A DNA stretch of 62,919 bases, from NCBI GenBank assembly GCA_029262895.1, contig JAJCYM010000092.1, positions 1-62,919 on the forward strand, written 5' to 3'. Source of the stretch: Roseivirga sp. (GTDB lineage Bacteria; Bacteroidota; Bacteroidia; Cytophagales; Cyclobacteriaceae). The position numbers and the translations under genes are program-made. Shown here piece after piece: positions 51,311 to 60,746 of this stretch. The notes under the pieces are model-generated. The model worked only from the letters and a program-made list of their open reading frames with translations. It did no database searches and was not told the DNA's origin. How positions within the stretch are numbered: position 1 is the first letter of the stretch; each line of letters opens with the position of its first letter.

Positions 51311-52780
51311 TTGTCTGACTTTAAAAAAATAAGCTTTAAAAAGTGGATAGGTCTGATGATCTATCCACTTTTTATTTGGCTAAACTGTGGTAAAGCATTT
51401 TCTCAAAGTCAGCTTCCCTTGGCTTATAAGCAAGTTTTAAATCTTGAATTTGAAAATTCAAGATTGTCTTCACAAGAACTTAGCCAGGAAGATATTCCAT
51501 TCTTTGACGTCTATTTGCAAAACCTGGCTGATGTGCTAGAGCTCTTCCTAAGTGAAAACAAAGAACGCTATGAGGAACTTGAAAACAATGAGACGGCAAG
51601 GCTAAAGCGCATTAGAGCAACGGATGAAGAAAGTCCCTATCATCTGTTCTTCCAAGCTGAAATCAAATTACAATGGGCATTTATCAAACTCAAATTTGGG
51701 GAACAATGGAATGCGGCCTGGGCACTAAGAAGTGCCTACAAGACCATCAGAAGAAATATTAAGAAGTATCCCGACTTCGTGCTCAATCAAAAATCCATGG
51801 GACTGCTTCACATCATTTTCGGTGCTGTTCCCGCCCGACATCAGTGGCTTCTGGGTCTTTTTGGCCTGGAAGGTGATGTTATGCTAGGACTTGACGAATT
51901 GAAAACAATAAGCCAGGATCAATCCGATATCTTCAACCTAGAGACACGGCTAATTTCCTCACTGGTTTTCTCCTACCTTCTTGAAGATCACCACCAAGCT
52001 CAGGCCGGTCTGAAGCTTGACCAAAAGGAGTCATTGCTGGCAGAAACATTCATTTCCAGCTTGGTGCTTATGAAAGCTCACAAGGCCAAGGAAGCCCAAC
52101 AACTGCTATCAAATATCCAAAGCGAGCAACCGCTTTTCAAATACCTGCTAGCCGAAACCTATTTCCAGGAAGGAAAATATGAACAAGCCAAAACGCATTA
52201 TCAATCATTTCTGGATGGCTTTGAAGGCCTGAACAATGTAAAAGACGCACACTTCAAAAAGAGCTTATGCCTACTATTTACAGGTGACTTAAATGCATAT
52301 TCAGCAGAAAAAGAAAAAGCAATGGCACTCGGCAAAGATTATAGCGAAGTAGACAAGAATGCTGCTGACCTGCTCAGCCAACAAAACGAAAATAATCAAA
52401 CACTACTTCAACTTAGATATGCCATTGACGGAGGCTTTTATTTACGAGCATACTCATTAATCGGAAGTTTTGACCCGGATGACCTCACCCATTACGAATT
52501 GGTACAGCTGAAGTATAGAAAAGCGCGACTAAGTCATCTGACCCAGAACGTTGATCAGGCAATTCTGGAATATGGTGAAATCATACAATCTGACAATCTC
52601 ATTCCAGAGACATATTTTGCCCCGAACTCCTTACTTCAGTTGGGCCATATCTACTTGGAAAGAGGAGAGTCAGACAAAGCCACCATGTATTTGAAGCGAG
52701 TCCTGAAATTCAGAAAGCATCCTTATAAAAACAGTCTGGACAGCAAGGCCAAAATTGCCTTGGCGAAAATCAAGCAGTGA
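51311..52780 (+). CDS. Secreted TPR-repeat protein, unknown
   Basis: The 489-residue protein has a signal peptide if TTG 51311 is used (MSDFKKISFKKWIGLMIYPLF, cleavage after AFSQ). The alternative ATG at 51356 would lose its basic N-region, so I keep the TTG, which directly follows the previous stop. The mature part is mostly helical with TPR-like repeats near the middle and end (AETYFQEGKYEQAKTHYQSFL; LQLGHIYLERGESDKATMYLKR). No named function. Its last 11 bases overlap the convergent phosphatase gene. Confidence 0.65.
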   Translation: MSDFKKISFKKWIGLMIYPLFIWLNCGKAFSQSQLPLAYKQVLNLEFENSRLSSQELSQEDIPFFDVYLQNLADVLELFLSENKERYEELENNETARLKRIRATDEESPYHLFFQAEIKLQWAFIKLKFGEQWNAAWALRSAYKTIRRNIKKYPDFVLNQKSMGLLHIIFGAVPARHQWLLGLFGLEGDVMLGLDELKTISQDQSDIFNLETRLISSLVFSYLLEDHHQAQAGLKLDQKESLLAETFISSLVLMKAHKAKEAQQLLSNIQSEQPLFKYLLAETYFQEGKYEQAKTHYQSFLDGFEGLNNVKDAHFKKSLCLLFTGDLNAYSAEKEKAMALGKDYSEVDKNAADLLSQQNENNQTLLQLRYAIDGGFYLRAYSLIGSFDPDDLTHYELVQLKYRKARLSHLTQNVDQAILEYGEIIQSDNLIPETYFAPNSLLQLGHIYLERGESDKATMYLKRVLKFRKHPYKNSLDSKAKIALAKIKQ

Positions 52781-53387
52781 TATGGTTATTGTCATTGAAT
52801 TTGTCCAAAGTGAACATGGACCCGGTATGGGTCAATTGGTAAAGGCATAAATTCTGATGTTCAAATAAATCCATCGCACTCAATGGGTAATTGAGCATTA
52901 AACACAGCATTATACGCATTGCTCGGCCATGCATACAAATCAGAACTGTCGATTCCTCCGTTCTGGATATAATATGTTCCAAGCCACGTTTCATTCTCAC
53001 CATCACCTGATCAGGGCTTTCTCCTCCTTCAATGCGCACATGGGTCTCCCCTCGCCTCCAGGCTGCCATCATCTGCATATAAAAGGCATTGCCCTCTTCA
53101 TCGATAGGGATGCCTTCCCTTACCCCCCAACTTATTTCGTTCACTTCTGCCAAAGACTCCATCGGCAACCCAAGATTGACAAATGGCGCTACAGACTGAT
53201 GTGTTCTCTTTAGTGCTGAGGTATAGATTTTATCAAAGGGAACGTCAGCGTATCGCTTAAAAAAATCTTGGGCCTGAGCATTGCCAGTTTCATTCAGAGA
53301 AGAATCTACCCCACTACCCTGAACGATTCCACGAAGGTTAAAATCTGTTTGTCCATGCCTGACTAAGTAGATTTTTTTGATGTTCAA
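52770..53387 (-). CDS. Histidine-phosphatase-family (phosphoglycerate-mutase-like) enzyme
   Basis: The start is taken as TTG at 53387, with AGGAC seven bases upstream: it gives NIKKIYLVRHGQTDFN right at the N-terminus, whereas the frame upstream lacks any family similarity and overlaps the divergent gene. The 205-residue protein has the RHG motif with its catalytic His, the ETxWNxxG-like region degenerated to NLRGIVQGSG, Glu in NEISWG, and the second His in ICMHGRAMRIML. It hydrolyses or transfers phosphate on a small substrate that is not identified. It is convergent with the TPR gene. Confidence 0.82.
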   Translation of the reverse strand: MNIKKIYLVRHGQTDFNLRGIVQGSGVDSSLNETGNAQAQDFFKRYADVPFDKIYTSALKRTHQSVAPFVNLGLPMESLAEVNEISWGVREGIPIDEEGNAFYMQMMAAWRRGETHVRIEGGESPDQVMVRMKRGLEHIISRTEESTVLICMHGRAMRIMLCLMLNYPLSAMDLFEHQNLCLYQLTHTGSMFTLDKFNDNNHITA

Positions 53388-53395
53388 TTTTGTCC

Positions 53396-53424
53396 TATTT
53401 TTGCTCGAATCAGCCGCAAAACTA
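53396..53424. promoter_or_regulatory. Divergent -7 elements before the thioesterase and phosphatase genes
   Basis: TATTTTTG at 53396-53403 (plus) and TAGTTTTG at 53424-53417 (minus) match TAnnTTTG in the 57-bp divergent gap. The plus copy has a TTG 16 bases upstream (53377-53379), slightly short of the usual 17-23. The minus copy lacks a clear -33 element. Confidence 0.4.
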
Positions 53425-53444
53425 AAAACTAATCCATAAATACC

Positions 53445-53864
53445 ATGTTTAATCCTGGAGTAAGTGTCGAAACAGCGAATGCACGCAATCAAAACACAAT
53501 GGTTGACCATCTGGGTATTGAAATAACAGAAGTTGGAGAAGACTTTATGGTAGCAAAAATGCCTGTGGATAGGCGAACAGTACAACCTTTGGGCCTTCTA
53601 CATGGAGGGGCTTCAGTAGCCCTGGCTGAAACTTTAGGAAGTGTAGCTGCAAACTGCGTGATTGATCCTGAAAAGCAATACTGTGTTGGGCTGGAAATTA
53701 ACGCCAACCACATCAGAAGTGCCACCGAGGGTTATGTGTATGGAACTGCAAAACCTGCTCATATTGGCCGAAAAACTCATGTTTGGGAGATCAAGATTCG
53801 AAATGAGCAAGGCAAACTTACCTGCATCAGCAGAATTACCATGGCGGTAATAGACAAAAAGTGA
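53445..53864 (+). CDS. Hotdog-fold thioesterase, probable DHNA-CoA hydrolase MenI
   Basis: The 139-residue protein has the PaaI/MenI-type hotdog pattern: DFMVAKMPVDRRTVQPLGLLHGGASVALAETLGS, whose LHGG and following Glu are the active-site residues, with CVGLEINANHIR later. It comes four bases before menF and opens the cluster menF-menD-menB, so 1,4-dihydroxy-2-naphthoyl-CoA hydrolysis is the likely role, by context rather than by sequence. It is divergent from the phosphatase gene. Confidence 0.82.
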   Translation: MFNPGVSVETANARNQNTMVDHLGIEITEVGEDFMVAKMPVDRRTVQPLGLLHGGASVALAETLGSVAANCVIDPEKQYCVGLEINANHIRSATEGYVYGTAKPAHIGRKTHVWEIKIRNEQGKLTCISRITMAVIDKK

Positions 53865-53868
53865 TTGA

Positions 53869-55107
53869 ATGAGTTTAGAAGAGAACATTGAGGTGGTAAA
53901 AAGCGGAACTCTAAATTTCTCAAAAGAGAAAATACTGAAATCTGCCCTAACTGCAGCATATGAGGCGGAGCTTCCGATTGCGCTTTGGAGGTTGCCCCAA
54001 TCACAAGAAATTCACCTTGTAGTTGCTTTTGATCAAGCAAGAAAAATCGAAAAACTTGACTTAGAGGAAGCAGGTTCTGGCTTTACCTTTGGTCCATTCA
54101 ATCTTGAAACTGATTCACTTTTCATTCGAGAAGATTTCCATTGCTCTTTTGATCAGGATGAAGTACACAGCTCATATAACTTTGGCAAAGCAGTTAAGAA
54201 TGAGGAGGAGGCATTGTTCATAGCGCATTTTTTGAAGTTCCTCAACGACAACACACAGGATGCAACCAAATACCACTCAGCTCAAAATCAAATAAATTCT
54301 AATACCCCGTCTGCTTATTTGGAGTTAGTTCAAAAATCTGTGAAGGCAATCAAAGATGGCCTTTTTCAAAAGGTGGTACCCGCTCAAAAAAAGGATATCG
54401 AACTTAACGAGTCTTTCGATCCCGTTGACATGTTACTTGCACTTTGTAAGCGATATGAAAACGCCTTTACCTCACTAGTATCAGTTCCCGAAGTAGGGAC
54501 TTGGATTGGAGCAACACCGGAGTTGCTACTACAAGTTGAAGATTCGACCATTTTCAGGACCGTAGCACTGGCCGCTACCCAAAAAAGGGATGAGCAGAAA
54601 GCTCCAAGTGAAACAGCCTGGACGCAAAAGGAAATCGAAGAGCAGGCGATGGTGAGCCGATATATCATTAACTGTTTTAAGAAAATCAGATTAAGAGAGT
54701 TTGAAGAGCGTGGCCCTAAAACGGTGGTTGCAGGAAACTTGCTTCATTTAAAAACCGATTACAAGGTTGATATGATCGAGACCAACTTTCCACAGCTCGG
54801 TACGGTAATGTTGGACCTTTTGCATCCTACTTCTGCCGTGGCTGGAATGCCAAAAGATGAAGCCTTGGCATTTTTGGCTGAGCACGAAGGGCTGGACAGG
54901 GAGTTCTTCAGTGGATATCTTGGGCCTGTGAATATGGCAGGGTCAACCGATATATTTGTGAATCTTCGATGCATGCAAATCTCAGGGAGGATGGCAAGGC
55001 TATATGCCGGGGCAGGTATCACGGAAGATTCAATTCCAGAAAAAGAATTGGCTGAAACACATATGAAATTCAACACATTGCTGAACGTCATTGACCAGGG
55101 AGTTTGA
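53869..55107 (+). CDS. menF: Isochorismate synthase
   Basis: The 412-residue protein belongs to the chorismate-binding family. GTVMLDLLHPTSAVAGMP, REFFSGYLGPV and RLYAGAGITEDSIPEKELAET are the C-terminal catalytic segments of isochorismate synthases. Its position directly before menD supports menF over anthranilate or aminodeoxychorismate synthase. It converts chorismate to isochorismate as the first committed menaquinone step. Four bases after the thioesterase gene and overlapping menD by four bases, it is clearly co-translated. Confidence 0.92.
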   Translation: MSLEENIEVVKSGTLNFSKEKILKSALTAAYEAELPIALWRLPQSQEIHLVVAFDQARKIEKLDLEEAGSGFTFGPFNLETDSLFIREDFHCSFDQDEVHSSYNFGKAVKNEEEALFIAHFLKFLNDNTQDATKYHSAQNQINSNTPSAYLELVQKSVKAIKDGLFQKVVPAQKKDIELNESFDPVDMLLALCKRYENAFTSLVSVPEVGTWIGATPELLLQVEDSTIFRTVALAATQKRDEQKAPSETAWTQKEIEEQAMVSRYIINCFKKIRLREFEERGPKTVVAGNLLHLKTDYKVDMIETNFPQLGTVMLDLLHPTSAVAGMPKDEALAFLAEHEGLDREFFSGYLGPVNMAGSTDIFVNLRCMQISGRMARLYAGAGITEDSIPEKELAETHMKFNTLLNVIDQGV

Positions 55108-56792
55108 TACTGCAACACATAAATGATATCGCCAGCATTTGTGCCGGCCACGGTGTGAAAACAGCTGTTATTTCACCCGGCTCAAGGTCTGCCCCACTTA
55201 CATTGGCTTTTTCCAGGCACCCTGAAATTGAATGCAAGGTGATCCCTGATGAGCGCTCTGCTGCCTTTATCGGAGCAGGTATCGCACAACAACAAAGAAC
55301 ACCAGTCGCGTTAATATGTACTTCTGGCTCTGCGGCTTACAATTACGCACCAGCTATTGCTGAAGCATTCTATCAGGAGATTCCTCTCCTTGTACTTACA
55401 GCTGACAGACCTCCTGAGTGGACCAACCAATATGATGGCCAAACTATTCAACAAACCGGCATTTACGGTAAACACGTTAAAGCCAGTTTTGACTTTCCGG
55501 TAGGTAGCAATCACGAAGACGCCTTATGGCATTGCAACAGAATAGTTAATGAGGCATTGTTAGAATCGATGTCTGAACCCAAGGGTCCGGTTCATATCAA
55601 TGTACCCTTCAGGGAGCCCTTTTACCCTGGAAAAGAGCAGAAAATGACATTTCCAGAGGTCCGAATTATTAAACGGAGTAAGAGTGTATTGGGCCTACCT
55701 CAATCTGTCTGGGATGAGCTGGCTTCTGAATGGAAGCAACATGAATCCAAGGCGATTGTAGTCGGGCAATGCGATTTTTCTTCCAACTTGAGGGGATTGC
55801 TAAAACAATTTGGAGAGGATATCAAGGTTCCGATAATCACCGATATTATATCCAACCAACAAAACTCGGAGAGCATCAAACATCAGGATGCTTTTCTTAA
55901 CCCTCAACTTGACAGTATAAACTCTCGGTTGGCCCCAGAACTTCTGATCACTTTTGGCAAGTCTCTAATCTCTAAAAACCTTAAAACGTTCCTGCGCAAG
56001 AATTCACCAAAGGCACATTGGCACATCAGTGAATCTGACAGATCAAACGACACTTTGCAACATACCACAAGACATATTCGGATGTCTCCTGAAGGATTCT
56101 TTAGTACGTTCAAACCTGAGGCCACCAACACCGATTTCACAAGTCAATGGCTGCAAAAAGATCAAACCACGGCCAACTCAATTTCTGAGTTCTTCCATCA
56201 TTCTGAATTTGGTGAGTTCAAAGCAGTTCAGGCCTGCCTTGATACCCTACCAAACCAAAGCCAACTGCACCTGGCCAACAGCATGGCAGTTCGATATGCC
56301 AATCTCCTGGGGCTACCTTCAGAAAAGAATATCTCCGTTTTCGCTAATAGAGGAACCAGCGGTATCGATGGCAGTAATAGCACAGCGGTAGGAGCCTCAT
56401 TATCTCAGGATCAAATCGTGACTTTGATCACTGGTGACATGGCTTTCTTTTATGACAGAAATGCCTTTTGGCATAACTACAATTTGAAGAACCTTCGAAT
56501 TATTATTCTGAACAATCATGCTGGAGGAATTTTCAGGTTGATCAAGGGGCCATCAAGTCAACCCGAACTGAAAGAATATTTTGAAACAAGGCAGGAACTA
56601 ACCACAGAAAATGCCTGTAGAGATTTTAAGTTTGATTACAAAAAAGTGAACAGCGAAACTGATTTCAAAGAAGCCCTTTCAACTTTCTACCAAGCAAGTG
56701 AGAATGCTTGCGTTTTGGAAGTAGAAACCTCTTCTGAAGACAATGCTGATATCTTTGTAAAATTTAAGCAACATATAATAGACCATCTATGA
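55104..56792 (+). CDS. menD: SEPHCHC synthase
   Basis: The 562-residue ThDP enzyme has the N-terminal [13 protein letters not shown] and the catalytic Glu in [27 protein letters not shown], and a C-terminal ThDP site ([17 protein letters not shown], then [13 protein letters not shown] and [10 protein letters not shown]). It adds 2-oxoglutarate to isochorismate. The start is TTG at 55104 within a TTGA overlap with the menF stop, an unusual variant of the ATGA overlap; no ATG is near, and [18 protein letters not shown] matches the family N-terminus. It overlaps menB by four bases. Confidence 0.94.
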   Translation: MILQHINDIASICAGHGVKTAVISPGSRSAPLTLAFSRHPEIECKVIPDERSAAFIGAGIAQQQRTPVALICTSGSAAYNYAPAIAEAFYQEIPLLVLTADRPPEWTNQYDGQTIQQTGIYGKHVKASFDFPVGSNHEDALWHCNRIVNEALLESMSEPKGPVHINVPFREPFYPGKEQKMTFPEVRIIKRSKSVLGLPQSVWDELASEWKQHESKAIVVGQCDFSSNLRGLLKQFGEDIKVPIITDIISNQQNSESIKHQDAFLNPQLDSINSRLAPELLITFGKSLISKNLKTFLRKNSPKAHWHISESDRSNDTLQHTTRHIRMSPEGFFSTFKPEATNTDFTSQWLQKDQTTANSISEFFHHSEFGEFKAVQACLDTLPNQSQLHLANSMAVRYANLLGLPSEKNISVFANRGTSGIDGSNSTAVGASLSQDQIVTLITGDMAFFYDRNAFWHNYNLKNLRIIILNNHAGGIFRLIKGPSSQPELKEYFETRQELTTENACRDFKFDYKKVNSETDFKEALSTFYQASENACVLEVETSSEDNADIFVKFKQHIIDHL

Positions 56793-57613
56793 CCTCTAAT
56801 TATACTTGGAAGACAATCAAATACTTCGAGGACATCAAATTTGAATTCTTTGAAGGCATAGCCAAAATCACTATCAACAGACCGGAGGTTTACAATGCCT
56901 TCAGGCCGCAGACCAATACCGAAATGATTGAGGCTATGGATATAGCCCGAGAACGCAACGACATTTTTGTCGTGGTTTTCACCGGTACTGGAGATAAGGC
57001 TTTTTGTTCCGGAGGAGATCAAAATGTCAAGGGAATTGGCGGATATATAGGAGATGATGGTGTGCCCAGACTCAATGTGTTGGACCTCCACAAGCGCATT
57101 CGTTCACTGCCAAAGCCTGTGATTGCTATGGTGAATGGTTATGCCATAGGAGGCGGACATGTATTGCATGTGGTTTGCGATCTCACGGTAGCCTCGGAGA
57201 ATGCCATCTTCGGTCAAACCGGACCGAAGGTTGGTAGTTTTGACGGGGGCTTTGGTTCTTCCTATTTAGCAAGACACGTAGGCCAGAAAAAGGCGCGCGA
57301 GATTTGGTTTCTGTGTGAGCAATACTCGGCAGAAGAAGCTGAAAAAATGGGCATGGTAAACAAAGTAGTGCCTTTAGAAAGTCTGGAAGATGAAACTGTA
57401 AAATGGTGCAGAACCATTATGAAACGTAGCCCTTTAGCGCTTAGAATGATCAAACGTAGCCTTAATGCCGAATTGGATGGGCAAACTGGTATTATGGAAA
57501 TGGCAGGTGATGCTACACTGATGTACTACTTGATGGAAGAAGCACATGAAGGCAAGAATGCATTTTTAGAAAAGCGAGATCCTGATTTCAAGAAGTTTCC
57601 AAGATTCCCTTAA
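56789..57613 (+). CDS. menB: 1,4-dihydroxy-2-naphthoyl-CoA synthase
   Basis: The 274-residue crotonase-family protein shows the MenB hallmarks: [11 protein letters not shown] (oxyanion hole), [43 protein letters not shown] with the substrate aspartate, and the MenB-specific [17 protein letters not shown]. It cyclises o-succinylbenzoyl-CoA. It starts in an ATGA overlap with menD and ends in a four-base tail-to-tail overlap with the opposite-strand gene at 57610. Confidence 0.95.
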   Translation: MTSNYTWKTIKYFEDIKFEFFEGIAKITINRPEVYNAFRPQTNTEMIEAMDIARERNDIFVVVFTGTGDKAFCSGGDQNVKGIGGYIGDDGVPRLNVLDLHKRIRSLPKPVIAMVNGYAIGGGHVLHVVCDLTVASENAIFGQTGPKVGSFDGGFGSSYLARHVGQKKAREIWFLCEQYSAEEAEKMGMVNKVVPLESLEDETVKWCRTIMKRSPLALRMIKRSLNAELDGQTGIMEMAGDATLMYYLMEEAHEGKNAFLEKRDPDFKKFPRFP

Positions 57614-58752
57614 CGTTTTCGGCCCTTGGATTTTTCGGTTGGTGTCACTTGATAATCGAGGGGCATCATGTCGGCCACTTTTTCAAAAGACCAAAGACCA
57701 TAAGAGAAGAAAGACAGCGGATTGACAACATATCCGTTGCTTTCAAAGTGTATGGCGGTTTCCTCTTCTCTCATTATAATCCAGGATTTCTGAGTTTCAA
57801 TATCGTCTCCTCTGCTTATTGTCAATGCGGCACCACTGGTTCCGTAATATTCCTTAGGCATTGGCTCCTTTTTGTAGTAAATGTATAGTATGTCCTCAAA
57901 CTCCAGCTTTTTTGTTTGATCATTATCTCCCTGGCTTACCACTTTTTTAGCCCTTAATTGATTCTGGTCAAACATTCTTCCGCCACCCTCCATGTCTTTG
58001 GCCCGATAAATCTCATAGCCTTCAGCCCTGGTTGTTCCTGCGTATAATGCACTAAAGAAATGTTCCTGTGAACCGAGATATGCCACGTTTCTTTCTTTAA
58101 TATATTTCTCAGCTACTTTTCCTTTTTTCAGTTCTTCAAAAGAAGCGAAACCATAAAAGGAGCTATAACCTTCCCTACTATGCAAGCGAAAACCTTCCAG
58201 TAAGTACCTGACCCTATAGCCCAGGTTTTTATTTTCTATAATTAAAGCCTCGTAGGCGAATGCCTCGAAGGTGTCGGTTTCTCTATCATAACTAAAATTG
58301 AGTACCTCCTCGTTCAAAATTTTGCTGGCCATTCCGTTTTTTGAGATTCCCAAAAATTCCAACTTAAACTGTGCTAACCTTCTTTTCCAAGTGGCAGCAT
58401 CAACGGAAGTAACCACAGCCCCAACCACCTCACGGCTTTTCGTAACCAATTTTGCCTCAATTGGTACAATGGCAGGTTCCAAAAAGCGAATCGACCTGGC
58501 AAAGGTCTCGTAGCCAGTAAATGAAATAATCAAGTCATAAGTTCCGGCAGCTGGAAGTTCCAGACTAAACTTTCCCTTGTCATCTGAGGCTACTCCATAA
58601 GTTGTACTGGCAATAAATACACTTGCAAATGGCAGTGTTTCTCCAGACTCAGCATCAGTGACAACGCCCTCAATCACATATTTGCCCTGGGCCAAAAGCG
58701 CACTGGTGCAGAGCAATAAAAAAGAAGGCAGTAGAATTCGGAGAGATTTCAT
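57610..58752 (-). CDS. Carboxypeptidase-regulatory-like domain protein
   Basis: The 380-residue protein has a signal peptide (ending ALLAQ), then an N-terminal CarboxypepD_reg-like domain ([33 protein letters not shown], as on SusC-type proteins), here at ~25-110. The rest is an unnamed domain of about 270 residues. It lacks a TonB plug or barrel, so it is not a receptor. It sits between menB and menE on the opposite strand, splitting the menaquinone cluster, and is not expected to act in that pathway. Confidence 0.75.
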   Translation of the reverse strand: MKSLRILLPSFLLLCTSALLAQGKYVIEGVVTDAESGETLPFASVFIASTTYGVASDDKGKFSLELPAAGTYDLIISFTGYETFARSIRFLEPAIVPIEAKLVTKSREVVGAVVTSVDAATWKRRLAQFKLEFLGISKNGMASKILNEEVLNFSYDRETDTFEAFAYEALIIENKNLGYRVRYLLEGFRLHSREGYSSFYGFASFEELKKGKVAEKYIKERNVAYLGSQEHFFSALYAGTTRAEGYEIYRAKDMEGGGRMFDQNQLRAKKVVSQGDNDQTKKLEFEDILYIYYKKEPMPKEYYGTSGAALTISRGDDIETQKSWIIMREEETAIHFESNGYVVNPLSFFSYGLWSFEKVADMMPLDYQVTPTEKSKGRKR

Positions 58753-58773
58753 CTTTTAACTTACATTAGATAA

Positions 58774-59841
58774 ATGGCTGGTGCAATCAAGGTTGGAAAT
58801 AACACCTATACCTTCGAACAATTTGTAGGGTTAAAAGACCTTACTCTCAGGGATGAACACCTTCTGGCTGCTCAAGGGTTTTTAAGGAGCTGGCTCTCGG
58901 GTCAATCCGAATACATACTTTCTACTTCTGGCTCCACCGGAAAACCGAAGTCAATAGATATTTCAAGGGAGCAGATGATGGCCAGTGCAAACATGACTGC
59001 CAATGCATTGGGGCTTAAGCAAGGTGACTCGGCCCTCCTTTGTATCAATTCTAATTTCATTGGAGGCAAGATGATGTTGGTAAGAGCCGTGACTTCTGGA
59101 CTGCAACTCTCCATTATACCCCCATCCTCCAATCCCTTAGATCACCTTGACAGGAATGCGCAATTTGACTTTGCTGCCTTTGTACCCATACAGGTGAAAG
59201 AGTTATTGAAAACGGAGACTGGTAGAAGTCTTTTAAATTCGATCAAAAAAATCATCATAGGCGGTGGGGCCGTAGATGAGTCACTGGTCGCGGCCCTTCA
59301 GGAAATACAGACTGCTGTATACAGCACCTACGGCATGACAGAAACCGTATCACATATTGCGCTGAAGAAACTCAACCAATCTGATAAATCTGAGTTTTTC
59401 CATCTCCTTCCGAGTGTCGAGGTGAAATTGGATGAAAGAGACTGCCTTTGCATTAAGGCACCTATGACCAATAATCAGTGGCTGACAACAAATGATATTG
59501 TTCAGCTAAACCGCGATGATAGCTTTAAGTGGTTGGGCAGATTCGACAATGTGATTAATTCAGGAGGTATCAAAATTCAGATTGAGGAGCTAGAGGCATT
59601 GATACGGGCGATACTGCCTGATGTCCCTTTTATGATCACTTCCAAAGCAGACGAAGATTATGGCGAGGCTGTGGCTCTACTGTTTGAGGGCCAGGAAATT
59701 AACGATAAACAAAAAAAAGTGATTAAGGATAAACTGCCAAAATTCCATTGCCCAAAAATATTCAAGGCTGTTAATCAGCTCCCGATGACTACGGCCGGGA
59801 AGCCGGATCGCTCCAGAGCCAGAGTTTTGATCAACTCTTAA
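58774..59841 (+). CDS. menE: o-succinylbenzoate-CoA ligase, short form
   Basis: The 355-residue protein is an ANL adenylating enzyme: P-loop STSGSTGKPKS (~50-60), YSTYGMTETVSHIALKKL, the Asp/Arg pair in LGRFDNVINSGGIKIQ, and catalytic Lys near the C-terminus (TTAGKPDRSRA). It is shorter than E. coli MenE (451), which fits short MenE forms. Context with menF-D-B makes OSB-CoA synthesis the likely role. It starts 21 bp from the divergent neighbour and ends in an 11-bp overlap with the XRE gene. Confidence 0.88.
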   Translation: MAGAIKVGNNTYTFEQFVGLKDLTLRDEHLLAAQGFLRSWLSGQSEYILSTSGSTGKPKSIDISREQMMASANMTANALGLKQGDSALLCINSNFIGGKMMLVRAVTSGLQLSIIPPSSNPLDHLDRNAQFDFAAFVPIQVKELLKTETGRSLLNSIKKIIIGGGAVDESLVAALQEIQTAVYSTYGMTETVSHIALKKLNQSDKSEFFHLLPSVEVKLDERDCLCIKAPMTNNQWLTTNDIVQLNRDDSFKWLGRFDNVINSGGIKIQIEELEALIRAILPDVPFMITSKADEDYGEAVALLFEGQEINDKQKKVIKDKLPKFHCPKIFKAVNQLPMTTAGKPDRSRARVLINS

Positions 59842-60616
59842 GTTTAATAACCTCCTGCTGAAGCTCCAGCACTATATCAGCTAAACGCTCAAAAGTCATA
59901 TTCTCTTCTGAGTGCTCAGGAAATTCCATGCTCAGAAAAGCCTTGGCTTCCCATATCTCGATTACATCACTCAAAGGTATTTCATAAGGTGAATAAGCCT
60001 TGTTATCCGATACCAGAAACAGTTTGCCGTGATCACCGCTATAATCAAACACACGCTTGTATACCACCCCTTCTTCTTTTGACAAAAGAATATAGCACTG
60101 CCCATTTCTAATGTCCTGCACCTGATCCATGTATTTCCCAACCACGATGGTTCCGGGTTTTAAGGGAAGCATTGAATCACCTGTGATTTCAAAAGCACGA
60201 TAGGTACCGGATCTTGGTAAATTGGGTAATTGAAATTTCGGGAGTTCTTCAAGGTATTCAGGGTCAGCATACCCGTTCAGGTATCCGGCTGAGGCTTTTT
60301 GAGGAATAAGGTCAATGTACTCCTCATCATTTTCATTCACCGTAATCGATAGCACCTTGGCGGCAGCCTTCTTGCTCTGACCCAATTTTTCGATTTGTGG
60401 TAAGCTCAATTTTGTAAGGTCCTTGCTAATCAACAAATCAACAGGGACTTTGAACAATCTGGACATATTAAGCAGGTTATTCAATCGTGGATCTGCCCGC
60501 CCCTCCTCGTATGCACCTACCAGAGACCGTTTGATCTCTATTTTCTCAGCAAAATCACCTTGCGTCCAGCCATGCGATTTTCTCAAATGCTTAATGTTTT
60601 CAGATATGGTGCTCAT
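59831..60616 (-). CDS. XRE-family regulator with S24 (LexA-like) peptidase domain
   Basis: The 261-residue protein has an N-terminal helix-turn-helix (about 5-60, SHGWTQGDFAEKIEIKRSLVGAYE) and a C-terminal S24 domain. The catalytic Ser148 (GDSML) and Lys187 (VYKRV) are present, and an Ala110-Gly111 bond (ASAGYLNGY) sits where LexA and phage repressors self-cleave. That suggests a repressor inactivated by self-cleavage, for example on DNA damage, though many such proteins in this phylum have other signals. A dyad at 60645 in the divergent spacer is its likely operator. Confidence 0.88.
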   Translation of the reverse strand: MSTISENIKHLRKSHGWTQGDFAEKIEIKRSLVGAYEEGRADPRLNNLLNMSRLFKVPVDLLISKDLTKLSLPQIEKLGQSKKAAAKVLSITVNENDEEYIDLIPQKASAGYLNGYADPEYLEELPKFQLPNLPRSGTYRAFEITGDSMLPLKPGTIVVGKYMDQVQDIRNGQCYILLSKEEGVVYKRVFDYSGDHGKLFLVSDNKAYSPYEIPLSDVIEIWEAKAFLSMEFPEHSEENMTFERLADIVLELQQEVIKLKS

Positions 60617-60644
60617 GGTGCCTTTCTTGATGTTTTGCTAAAAT

Positions 60645-60661
60645 AACTAATAATATTAGTT
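60645..60661. promoter_or_regulatory. Dyad-symmetric candidate operator
   Basis: AACTAAT and ATTAGTT flank AAT, a perfect 7-bp dyad, 28 bp before the XRE/S24 start and in the 130-bp spacer shared with the barrel-protein gene. A further TTATTAGG half-site-like stretch lies near 60677. Binding by the XRE protein is inferred from position only. Confidence 0.4.
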
Positions 60662-60746
60662 TTATTGATAACTTTATTAGGATTTTCAATCAAGAGAATT
60701 TTGGCACACTATTAGCTTAATTGAGGTTAGACAAAATCTTCAACCG

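Noticed and set aside
53388-53585. N-terminal extension of the histidine phosphatase
   Set aside because: It has no family similarity, overlaps the divergent thioesterase gene, and the TTG at 53387 with AGGA upstream gives the normal N-terminus.
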